Below, in pieces: positions 1-9,705 of a stretch of 64,000 nucleotides of DNA. This stretch comes from Antedon mediterranea (lineage: Eukaryota; Echinodermata; Crinoidea; Comatulida; Antedonidae). Each line of letters starts with the position of its first letter. Position 1 is the first letter of the stretch. The stretch spans positions 18,818,101-18,882,100 of the forward strand of contig NC_092677.1 of NCBI RefSeq assembly GCF_964355755.1, written 5' to 3'. Position numbers and translations under genes: made by a program. The notes below the pieces were generated by a model that saw only the letters and a list, made by a program, of their open reading frames with translations, was not told where the DNA came from and ran no database searches.

Positions 1-845
1 CACGTTGTCTAAACGTAACATAGCGCATGCGCATCATCTTAGTTGTTTTGAGTCTTTGAAATTCTGAAATATGAATATTAAAACGGTGTACGAGTGAGTA
101 GCCAATCGCATGCAGCTGAAACTAGTCAACCGGATAATCGTATGCACCAAGAATTCTTGGTGTCAAACCACGTGACTTGTGCGTGTTTCCCCAGACGGAG
201 TATCCAAAATCAAGTAGTATACGTATGAAACGCCATATGTGCCAAAATATTTATCTTTTTACTAATATTAAGACAAAACTCCGTCTGGAACCCAGACTAA
301 TTCATAAGCTGTTGTCTAACTTAGTTATAGATAAGTCAGCTGGCCCTGATGGCTTTCACCCACGGGTTTTGATTGAATTAAAGGATCAAATTGCTTACCC
401 TCTCAGTCTAATATTCACTAGATTATTCAATGATCAGAAGGTCCCTCTATCGTGGAAGGAGGCAATTGTAATACCTATATTTAAGAAAGGCAAAAAGGAG
501 GACCCGGCTAACTACAGACCGGTTAGTTTAACGTCGGTCATAGGGAAAATGATAGTCTGGGCTCCAGACGGAGTTTTGTCTTAATATTAGTAAAAATATA
601 AATATTTTTGCACATATGGCGTTTCATACGTGTATTACTTTAGTTTGGATACTCCGTCTGGGGAAACACGCATAAGTCACGTGGTTTGACACCAAGAATT
701 CTTGGTGCATAAATTATCCAGTTGACTAGTTTCAGCCGCAAGCCATTGGTTACTCACTCGCAGACAGTTTTAATATTCATATTTCAGAATTTCAAAGACT
801 CAACATCTAAGGTGATACGCATGCGCTATGCTACGTTTAGACAAT
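1..845. mobile_element. Foldback element with ~295 bp inverted arms
   Basis: Bases 1-300 and 553-845 are imperfect reverse complements of each other, close to 90% identical by eye. The arms begin and end with the same CACRTTGTCTAAACGTARCAT sequence in opposite orientation, each carries the palindrome ACCAAGAATTCTTGGT, and both run inward to the motif CAGACGGAGTTTTGTC. The loop between them (about 300-553) is a piece of a LINE reverse transcriptase. The left arm starts at the very edge of the window, so the element may extend further. This is a foldback or long-TIR MITE structure; I cannot assign a superfamily. Confidence 0.8.
300..553 (+). pseudogene. LINE reverse transcriptase fragment (upstream part)
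   Basis: The translation contains DKSAGPDGFHPRVL, PLSWKEAIVIPIFKKG and NYRPVSLTSVIGKM, the standard opening motifs of non-LTR (CR1/Jockey-type) reverse transcriptases. It stops being LINE sequence just after GKM, where it meets the right arm of the foldback. The same motif series resumes at about 1526 with GKMMERIIRDKL, so this piece and the next LINE segment appear to be two parts of one interrupted copy. It is a short fragment with no endonuclease domain and no start codon of its own. Confidence 0.85.
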
Positions 846-1525
846 GTGTACTTGGGTACATTGATGAAAGTTTCTGAAGGCTATAAATGATTTTATATGC
901 CTATAGTAGTCTGGTAAACATTTGATGGGATTTTTCCCCAAGAACATGAAAACTCGTCTTGATATGATAGGCATAGCTTCTCCGCCAAATCAAACATTGA
1001 ATGGATCATATTATGCGGAGATAATTTGATTTTATAATTCCCACCCAAACCCTGTCCTGTTCTGTGTTTGTGGTGGTGTAGCCCTGTTGTGTGCCGGTCG
1101 GTGGTGGTATGTACCTTATTTATTGGCGTTTTATTTGGCAGGTCATACGTACGAGTTGAGTAGCCCTACGAAGGAGGCCTAGGCCAGGACTGAACAATTA
1201 ATAAACAAAACAACTTGGCAACACGATTTTATATTTCATAAACAGTTGTTCAGTCTCGATCGTACATTCAGCACTGTACGTACTCGATCTTATTCATTTT
1301 GAAACAAAATGATCATTGGTTGATTCGAAATCCATATTTACATACCGCCCGCCCCATATAGCCAAATACGGTATGATAACCTACGTCATTCTTATCGGAT
1401 GTTTGCGGTCTGCAAATCGATTTCTATACGTGTTTCACAAGTCTGTATTTTCAGACAAAAATCGCGGTCAAAATAAAAACAAATAAATAAAAAAAAAAAG
1501 ACAATAAATACAGATTTGGGGCAAG
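846..1525. other. No gene recognised; sequence between two LINE parts
   Basis: About 680 bases with no credible coding sequence. There is a short poly-A-rich run near 1475-1500 just before the LINE resumes. Together with the right foldback arm this forms roughly 0.98 kb that separates adjacent codons of the LINE. Confidence 0.5.
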
Positions 1526-2829
1526 TCTAGGAAAATGATGGAAAGGATTATTAGGGATAAACTTGTAATGTATCTTGAGAGTAATGGTCTTTTGTGCAAT
1601 GAGCAATTTGGATTCAGACAAGGTAGATCATGTGCATTACAACTACTTGATGTCCTGGAGAGTTGGACTACTAACCTGGATAACCATGATAGCTTTGATT
1701 GTGTCTATTTAGACTATAAAAAGGCCTTTGATAGTGTGCCACACCAAAGGCTTCTAGTCAAATTGAAAGGTTTTGGTATTACGGGAAATCTACTAGGATG
1801 GTTCTCTAATTATTTGTCAAATAGAACACAACGAGTTAGTGTCAATGGTCAATTGTCATCACAGGCTCCAGTATTAAGTGGAATTCCACAGGGTAGCGTT
1901 GTGGGCCCAATCTTATTTTCAATCTTCATTAACGATTTACCTGATGTTGTCGAATCTAGTATACGTTTATTTGCAGACGACACCAAGTTGTATAGAGTGG
2001 TCAATAACATTGATGATGCAGATTTATTTCAAAGAGACATTGACAGTGCTTCCCATTGGTCTAATGTTTGGCAATTGCCTTTTAATGACACTACTGTAAG
2101 TGTAAGGTATTTCATTATGGTCGTGATAATCCCAATTTCTTGTATTCAATGGCTGGTAATTTACTACATGAGGTAAAGCAGGAGAAAGATCTAGGTGTTA
2201 CCTTTGATCATAGTTTAATCTTTAATTTGCATGTAGCGGATATTTGTAAAAGAGCTAATAAGAAACTAGGAATGATTTATAGATCTTTTAAATTCTTGAA
2301 TAAAGATGGATTTTTGAAGCTGTATAAGTCTATTGTCAGGCCAACGCTTGAATATTGTAACACTGTTTATAATCCTATTAGAAAACGAGATCAGGATGAA
2401 ATAGAGAAGGTCCAGCAAAGAGCAACAAGATTGATTCCTAGGTACCGTAATATTCCTTATGAACAACGTTTGAGAATTCTTTGTCTTCCTACCATGAGAT
2501 ATCGAAGGCAGAGAGCAGATATTATCCAAGTTTTTAGGATTGTTAAAGGTTTCGATCGTATTTCGATCAACACATTTTTTGAATTTGATCTAGAATCTCA
2601 GACCCGTGGACACCCATATAAACTCAAGTTTAAAAGCTCTCGTCTTAATATTAGGAGGGACACGTTCTCCAGGAGAGTTATTCTCTTATGGAATACTCTG
2701 CCTATGGATGTAGTTTCATGTGCTACGGTGAACTTGTTCAAAGCAAAACTTAACGTCGCATGGTCTAACCACCCGCTGAAGTTTTCACCCTATATAGAAT
2801 ATGATTTTATTGCTAAGAGGGGCTTTTAA
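1526..2829 (+). pseudogene. Non-LTR retrotransposon reverse transcriptase (CR1/Jockey type), frameshifted
   Basis: The translation shows the reverse transcriptase core in order: NEQFGFRQGRSC, LDYKKAFDSVPHQRLL, SGIPQGSVVGPILFSIFINDLP and the catalytic FADDTKLY. The thumb and C-terminal part follow: KDLGVTFDHSL, IYRSFKFLNKD, RPTLEYCNTVYNP, KVQQRATRLIP and LWNTLP. A frameshift near 2090-2140 splits the reading frame, so the first frame runs 1535-2176 and the remainder 2140-2829. It ends at a stop followed by a short AACAAGTAA-type repeat tail (about 2870-2896), typical of a LINE 3' end. It is a dead copy of a retrotransposition enzyme, truncated upstream. Confidence 0.93.
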
Positions 2830-3002
2830 GCACTGAGTGCTTCGCCTCAATCCCGTAGACGAAAGTGTACGGGAAACAAGTAAACAAGTAAACAAAAGGA
2901 GCCTTTCTGCATTATAATTTTAATATTAATTTTCTGATCTTGTGGTAGGCAATTTATTATTTTATATTGGCACAGCGCATCTAGTTCCCTGCTCATCATT
3001 TC

Positions 3003-3062
3003 AACCAGCGGTTTGAAAAGACTAATCCATAATTATGGATTAGTCTTTTTAAACCGCTGGTT
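3003..3062. repeat. 60 bp near-perfect palindrome
   Basis: Two 30-base arms (AACCAGCGGTTT... and ...AAACCGCTGGTT) meet at CATAATTATG and differ at only one paired position. It would form a stable hairpin or cruciform. It lies between the LINE tail and the Penelope element, followed by an ATTA-rich simple repeat. Confidence 0.9.
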
Positions 3063-3417
3063 AATTAATTAATTAATCTCATTTTTACTCACTGCTGTTT
3101 TTATTGAGTACAAGGGTTAGGCCGACTCGCCAACATCTCAACATTACCTGTTTTTTTAGTAGCTAGCCTAGTACTGTAGGTAGATGATCAGTGGCCGAAA
3201 GATACTATGACCGTTTCCTGTCTGGTGAAAAGCATTGTCAACCTTGCCGATAGAAAACAAGGAATCATTAAATGCAGGGTTGACTGTGCTGGCACTATAA
3301 AATGTATATGCTTAACCATGCTAATTGTCTCATCAGTTCAACATTTGTGGGAAATCATATATTTTCAGCTGAGTCAGCCTTTTAATTAATATTAATTAAG
3401 TACAATAATTATTAATA

Positions 3418-3520
3418 CATAATATAAAAATAACGCTTAAAAGAGAACGACGTTTCGACTCCATCATGGGGTCATTATCAAGTCCAATGAATAAAATATA
3501 AAACAACAACTAATTAAGTA
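3418..3520 (-). repeat. Penelope terminal repeat, inverted copy
   Basis: Reverse complement of the segment at about 9537-9640, including the block TGATGGAGTCGAAACGTC. It lies immediately upstream of the Penelope coding region. Confidence 0.8.
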
Positions 3521-3568
3521 GTTATTTTTATATTATGTATTTACAATAAACGTACTCTCATTCGTAAT

Positions 3569-5770
3569 TTGAAACGCGATGACCAGCTTCACTTGTTCAG
3601 GAGACTTGAACAGTGTAGCAAGAAATTAGTAAGCTGTGAAACGTCAATTGAATTTCTTCAATTATGTCAAAACCTTGGACTCACTCCGACATTTGCCAAA
3701 GTGGATCAGGAAAAGTCAAAGAGATGGAGCAATTCTGCTAAATTCTTTGAGAAAAATGTAATATCGGAAGAGCTGAAAGCGAAGCTGAAACTTCTTAGTA
3801 ATCTCAGAAAAGAAATAAATACTATTTACACAGAAATCAGAAGTCAATGTTCGTCATTTCGTTATCTCGCTATACTTCAGACTATGACCAAGCTACGCTG
3901 TAATCAGTATGGAGCAGAAATGAATGGACATTCTAAGAAAATCGCAAACCTAATGTACAGAGGTAAGAATGTGGATGAACACATCATTAATATATCATCA
4001 TATAGACTATCGTTCTTTCAAAAGCTAGCGCTCAGCCGTGGCTTACAATTTGCTTACCCTCACCGAGTTTCATCCAGGGAAATTAAAGCAAATTTTGAGA
4101 AAGCGTACTGGAAGCTGGAGCCTAAAATTGTTGGTGAGGAAACTAAAGAATTAACAGCAGCTACTCTAAAGTCTATCGCACTTAATTATATAGAAAGGAA
4201 AGGACCATCCCCACCAAAAGCCTTAACAAGAGCACTTGGCCAATTAAAGAAGAGAGATGATATAATCATCACAAAGCCAGACAAAGGATCAGGAGTAGTA
4301 GTCATGGATAGAAGTGAATATGAACATTTATTATGTGAAGCATCAGTCAACAATGTTTCCAAATTTATACCAATCTCTACTGAACAACCAAGAACAAGAG
4401 GAAGACCAATGACACATTACCATCCACTCCTGAAAAAGGAGAAAGATATGATTTCAACGGTTCATAAAATTCTTCCAAAAGAAATTGCTAAATCAATTTG
4501 TCAAACCGGATCAAGGTTAGCTCATTTGTATGGATTGCCTAAAACACACAAAGAAAAGTTATCTATGAGACCAATCTTGTCAGCAACAGGTACCTACAAT
4601 TATAAATTAGCTCAGTGGCTGGATGAGAAGTTGAAACCGCTATCCCAGAACGCATATACAATAGATGATGTATTTAGCTTTGCAGCTGATATACGCTCCA
4701 CCGTTATTAATGCTAGTGATATTTTGGTATCATATGATGTCTCGTCCTTATTCACAAATGTTCCTTTAACCGAGACAATTCAAATTATTGCTGATAAAGC
4801 ATTTACTAACAACTGGTTCAATGATAATTATGGACTAAACTTAGATAAGGACGATTTAATTGTACTCCTCAATATAGCAACGAAAGATCAGCTATTCCAA
4901 TTTAATGGTAACTTGTATGAACAGGTTGATGGAGTTGCAATGGGATCACCTCTAGGGCCCCTTATGGCAAATGTATTTATGTGCCACATCGAGGAACGCC
5001 TTGAATCTACGAACCACATGCCCAAATACTACAAACGGTATGTTGATGACACACTAGTATTCATGCCAAATCTAGAAGCAGCCAATGAATTTTTAGCTTT
5101 ACTCAACACAACCCATCCTGCGATAGCGTTCACAATGGAAACTGCCGTGAACAATTCAATCCCTTTCCTAGGAATGCTGATAACCAAAGATTTGGAAAAA
5201 TTGCACACACGGGTTTACAGAAAGCCAACAGACACAGGCTTATTGCTACACTACAATAGTCACGTTGACAACAAGTATAAAAGGTCACTTATTATAACTA
5301 TGTTAAATCGGGCTTACAAACTATCGTCGACTCACCAGCTTTTTAATGATGAATGTGAAATTCTAAGGAAGATTTTTAAGCGTCTGAAATATCCAGATGA
5401 ACTAATAACAACAACCATACAGAACTTTAAACCAGCAGAGAGCAATAACAACACTGCAGAAGATGAAACAGATCTATCCGAAATACCAGTGCGAATCATC
5501 CTGCCATTCAAAGACCAGAAATCTGCGAACTCCGTCAAGCGACAACTATGCCAACTAAGTCACAAGATAAACAAAAACATTGTCCCTGTATTCATAAGTA
5601 AAAAAGTTAAAGATAACATTAGGAAAGTCGAAAAGAAACCAACTATTATAAGTCAACAATGTGTTGTGTATAAATTTAAATGTGACTTGTGCGATGCAAG
5701 TTATGTTGGATATACATGCCGACACCTCTACCAACGCATTGTCGAACATAGTAGATGCTTAATAGGACTA
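3569..5770 (+). pseudogene. Penelope-like reverse transcriptase with GIY-YIG domain (interrupted)
   Basis: A single long frame encodes a Penelope-type protein. The N-terminal part has ITKPDKGSGVVVMDR (about residues 231-245). The reverse transcriptase core follows: GLPKTHK, RPILSATGTYNYKLAQWL, SYDVSSLFTNVPL, DGVAMGSPLGPLMANVFM and the catalytic YVDDTLVF, then FLGMLI and RKPTDTGLLLHYNSH. The C-terminal GIY-YIG-type endonuclease begins at VVYKFKCDLCDASYVGYTCRHLYQR. The frame is intact to the insertion point at 5770, after which it reads into transposon sequence and stops at 5815. The rest of the endonuclease is at 9294-9475. The element would copy RNA into DNA at nicked or telomeric ends; this copy is dead. 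Confidence 0.95.
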
Positions 5771-6037
5771 GGCCTTACGGTGAAGATAAAAACATTTTTT
5801 CTTGTTCCTCATTAAGCATAATAAGTGAACTCTCTAGATTCATATACATAAAAATAAATTAATCACGTATTAAAAAGTTCCACGAAAATTTTCCTGACAT
5901 TTTAAAGAAATCTTGATTTTAAAAGTATAAAAGAATATATTTTCGCTGTTGCCATTTTGTATCACATGACATCAGTTAAACCAATCATACGCGACGTTTA
6001 GGCAGCAGACGTCAAAATCATACGATGTAAACACGAA

Positions 6038-8015
6038 ATGGCGTCCGACGAGGAAGGATCTTCTCGCTCAGACAAAGTAAAGTTGAAATGTTTTTTCCAA
6101 ATTTACAAGCATTCAAATGAAATTATCAGTCCAATTACTGAGATTCGATGGTATAAAGTGTTGCTCTGTTCAAAGAGTTGGATAAAATTAGATGGATACG
6201 GCAAGGAAATCGCCATACATTTGACGGAGCTTCTTGGTATGTCTGATGAAGGTAAATCGTTTGACGATGTCGTACGCGAGCATCCAGGCTTAGGTTTTCA
6301 TGCTACCTGTTACAGGCGATATACTGATACATCTCGACTAAAAAAGGTAATATTTGGTTTCGATTATTATCAGAATACTCTAAGAGTTAATAATATAGTT
6401 AAATGATACAGTATATAGGGTGCTACTGATCTATATATCTATAATATAGATAGGCCTAGATCTATATTGTGCCCTTAGAGTTTCTGTGCTTGGTTGTTGA
6501 TTGGGCTTTCTACTACTGTAGTACCAGTACTACTACGTAGGCCTAGGCCCTAGGCCATATTATATTATACAGTATATATTATTCAGTAGGCTACACAATT
6601 AATTTTAGTTAAATACCAATATAGGCTCTATATTCTGGAAAGTGAGTAAAACGTAACTTTCTAAAACTCTTGTTGGTTTTTTGAATTTACATTTTTAATT
6701 TTTTTTTTTTATTTGCTTCAGTCTAAAAAAAAATGTTGAATTTTTAAACACCAAAATCTATAAAATATTAAAATATATTTTAATAATATTTATTATTTTT
6801 TACAGGGAATTGGAAAGTGTTTTTTTAACATATAAGCAAAGCTATAAGGTATTTTGCAGAGATGTAATTGATAAACGGTTACAGTATGGACAGGAGATAC
6901 CAAGACTCGCAAAACTCCAAAAGCTTTTCATGAAATCAATTGAAAAAAACAGAAAATGTTTACTTGTCAACTATAAGGTAGGCTGTCGATCCCTTCTTAA
7001 AAACGATGAAATAATTGTAATATTTCTGAGATCCAGTTGCTGTAATAATTTCTTCATTGTATCTGTGTTACAATTAATTATAATCAATTAATCTGTTATT
7101 TATAAATCAGACGTGTTGAAGAAGAAGCTCAGGATGGATTATCCTAACCTAATTTTTCATTCACCCACAAGAAGGTTAGTTGCTTAGTGTGTTTATATTA
7201 AATGATTATTTCACCAGGGATAATTTAAAAAAAAATGTTTTTGTGGATTGGTCAAACTAAATATTTTGTTTATTTTTCTTAATTAGAAATGAATCAGTTC
7301 TGGTGTACTTTAGCAATGTATCCCCTGGATTTGTGGCTGATCCATTTTTGTCATCAGGAAAAAGTACAACGGAGACAGATGAATCATCAGAGTATGACAT
7401 AGATATTCCAACTACTTCTACAACACACGAAATCTCCACTGATGGTGACAATAGAGACAAACTAAGGACTCTATACTTTGCAGGTACGGTTAAAATACAA
7501 TAACTTGTATATATTGGTTTATTTTTAAATAACAACAATAAATGTTATTGCATAATTAAGGAAATGCTGTGGATCAAAGAGGTGAAAGCTGTATGCACTC
7601 AAAAAACAAAACTGTTATGATAGTAAGTGGTGTCGATCATAAATGCTGTACACAATACAGTATATGCTTTATATAAATTTATTATTACTATGTTTCATTC
7701 ATCGAATGCTATAAAATATACTTGCAGGTACGATAGTAAATAATGCCATCAAATCAAACAAAGGTATGCAGAGTGAATGGCCTCCAAGAGCAGCAGACAT
7801 TAATGATGTTGACATATCTGAAATTGTGCCATATGAGTTGTTTAATCTAATCGCAAAGTGTGTTGGTGCTGCAGAAGATACTATACAAACTTCATTTTCA
7901 GATGTTACTGAAGAAACTCGAACGAAAATTTTATCGATATGCCAGGAAATCCTGTACCTTGGAAAGGAAGAAGGCAGACTCCAAAGTCACCTGCTCTAGG
8001 ATTAACTGTTCGAGT
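6038..8015 (+). pseudogene. Decayed multi-exon gene of an unnamed transposon-borne protein family
   Basis: Four coding segments on the plus strand read as exons. 6038-6346 encodes MASDEEGSSRSDKVKLKCF and ends in the zinc-knuckle-like HATCYRRYTD at an AAG|GTAAT donor. About 6806-6975 encodes ESVFLTYKQSYKVFCRDV after a TTTTTTACAG acceptor. About 7287-7485 encodes SVLVYFSNVSPGFVADPF and ends at a GCAG|GTACG site. About 7728-8015 encodes EWPPRAADINDVDISEIVPY and KILSICQEILYL. Near 7965 the frame shifts by one base, after which TPKSPALGLTV continues. The first and second segments also do not join in phase. I recognise the EWPP...LFN...QEI...TPK pattern from large uncharacterised proteins repeated in marine invertebrate genomes, but I know no function. 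Likely cargo or coding part of the surrounding transposon, now dead. Confidence 0.6.
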
Positions 8016-8339
8016 GTGAATGAGATGAGTGTGAAAACAGGACAAGAGAAGAAGAAGAAGAACAAAAAGAAGACACACCAGACTATGGCATTGAAGATGA
8101 TGAATTAGACTATGATGAATTGGACTATGAGGAATTAGACTATATGAGGAAGATGAATATGAAATATACTGTAGTTTATACGGTTTTGAATGCAACAAAA
8201 TCATCATAAAAAGTAACTGTAATGTAATAGGCCTACACTATAACCAATGTGAAACACTACCATGGTTATGCAAACAGAAACTGTGAGCATGTGAATAAAA
8301 AAAAAGATTTAAAAAAAATGAAAACAAAATGGAAACCAT

Positions 8340-8640
8340 GACAATATAAATAAATAATATAACCATGAGAATATAATAATAAAAACTGTAACCATGAGAA
8401 TATAAATAAATAATGTAACCATGAGAATATAATAATAAAAACTGTAACCATGAGAATATAAATAAATAATGTAACCATGAGAATATAATAATAAAAACTG
8501 TAACCATGAGAATATAAATAAATAATGTAACCATGAGAATATAAAGAAAAATAGTAACTATGAGAATATAAAGAAATTGTGTAACCATTAAAAGAAATTG
8601 TGTAACCATGAGAATATGAAGAAAAATATTAACCATGAGA
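8340..8640. repeat. Tandem repeat, ~56 bp, GTAACCATGAGAATATAA units
   Basis: Alternating units of GTAACCATGAGAATATAATA plus AAAACT and GTAACCATGAGAATATAA plus ATAAAT repeat about five times and then decay. The minus strand reads as a hydrophobic string only because the repeat is A/T-rich; it is not a gene. Confidence 0.85.
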
Positions 8641-9293
8641 ATAAATACAATTACATTGAAACAAAACAAATATTTGATGTTTGTATTTTATTTATTAATT
8701 TAAATTTACTATTGCATTGGTGTTTATTACTAGGAATATGTGTTCTATATGTTTCACAGTTAAATCATATCAGTCACTATGTACATCCTACGGTATAAAC
8801 TTAGCATTATTGCTGCTGTATTTCTACTGCTATTAATAGCCTACCTGTCGGGAGAAACCATTATACGAACAGTTGAAGCCATTTGTAATTATAAATGTTT
8901 TAATGTCGGGGGATAATTATTAACTCTAAATTTCAATTTTAGAGTTAATATAAATTTGTATTCACCAAATTTATTTAAAAAAATAAAGAATAAATCTATT
9001 TTGATAATAAATAACTTGCCTATATATTTCTTATAAACCGTGATAATAATAGTACAGTCTAGTTATAGTGCGCCACCAGTTGTTTCAGCCTCGCTATTTC
9101 GTAAGAAATCGTTGGCATATTTACCAACTTTAACGGTAATTTTCTACCAAACGCCAGGTATTTTTTTGTGGAACTTTTACTTTTTGTACTATTAGTATTT
9201 ATTTAGAACAGTATATGTGGTAAAAAAGTATTATGCTTGATGAGGAACGGGATTGCTTTTCCAGGCATCATTTCAGCTTCGCCGTAAGGCCTA

Positions 9294-9475
9294 GACAGCA
9301 TTTGAAGGATCATAAAGTGACTGTTAATCCCAGTAAAATTAATTCATGTTTTAGTATACTTAGGAAATGCAAAAACAAATTTGACTGTCTTATCTATGAA
9401 ATGTTGTATATCAGACAATTAAAACCTAGTCTGAATAAACAAAGTGACTCTGTAAAAGCTAAGCTTTTCATTTGA
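9294..9475 (+). pseudogene. C-terminal end of the Penelope-like protein
   Basis: The translation RQHLKDHKVTVNPSKINSCF and CLIYEMLYIRQLKPSLNKQ is the usual end of Penelope GIY-YIG proteins, including the conserved E...L.I....P.LN.Q pattern. It is the continuation of the frame broken at 5770. The two halves differ in phase across the TA junction, so this copy carried or acquired a frameshift in addition to the insertion. The stop is at 9473-9475. Confidence 0.85.
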
Positions 9476-9536
9476 CAGGATGTTAGACAATAGGTCTTTT
9501 GTTATTTAAACTTTGACCCTTGGCTTGTGCTACTTA

Positions 9537-9640
9537 ATTAGTTGTTTTATATTTTATTCATTGGACTTGATAATGACCCCATGATGGAGTCGAAACGTCG
9601 TTCTCTTTTAAGCGTTATTTTTATATTATGTATTTATAAT
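9537..9640 (+). repeat. Penelope terminal repeat, 3' copy
   Basis: Plus-strand counterpart of 3418-3520, with TTATTCATTGGACTTGATAA, TGATGGAGTCGAAACGTC and TTTTAAGCGTTATTTTTATA. Penelope terminal repeats often hold a hammerhead ribozyme; a possible minimal core is discussed under findings. Confidence 0.75.
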
Positions 9641-9705
9641 TATTAATATTATAATTAATATAATAAACAACATCTCAATTCAGGGTAGTCTTCTTCTTCT
9701 TCTTT

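Larger units (their letters stand above)
5771..9291. mobile_element. 3.5 kb TIR transposon inserted into the Penelope gene
   Basis: The left end GGCCTTACGGTGAAG and the right end CTTCGCCGTAAGGCC are inverted repeats, each flanked by TA (5769-5770 and 9292-9293), consistent with a TA target duplication. The similarity continues inward: TTCCTCATTAAGCATAATA at the left mirrors TATTATGCTTGATGAGGAA at the right. The insert separates two parts of the GIY-YIG region of the Penelope protein. It carries a decayed split gene (6038-8015) and an A/T-rich tandem repeat (8340-8640). I cannot name the superfamily; no DDE transposase is visible. Confidence 0.85.
3405..9650 (+). mobile_element. Penelope-like element, interrupted by another transposon
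   Basis: The unit consists of an inverted terminal segment (about 3418-3520), the coding part at 3569-5770, an unrelated insertion at 5771-9291, the rest of the coding part (9294-9475) and a matching terminal segment in the opposite orientation (about 9537-9640). Both terminal segments carry GGACTTGATAATGACCCC followed by ATGATGGAGTCGAAACGTC and TTTAAGCG, one reading plus and one minus. Terminal repeats in variable orientation around a single RT/GIY-YIG gene are characteristic of Penelope-like elements. Without the insertion the element would be about 2.7 kb, a usual length. Confidence 0.85.

Noticed and set aside
8238-8669. 143-codon hydrophobic frame, minus strand
   Set aside because: Translation of the 56 bp A/T-rich tandem repeat at 8340-8640; membrane-like only by base composition.
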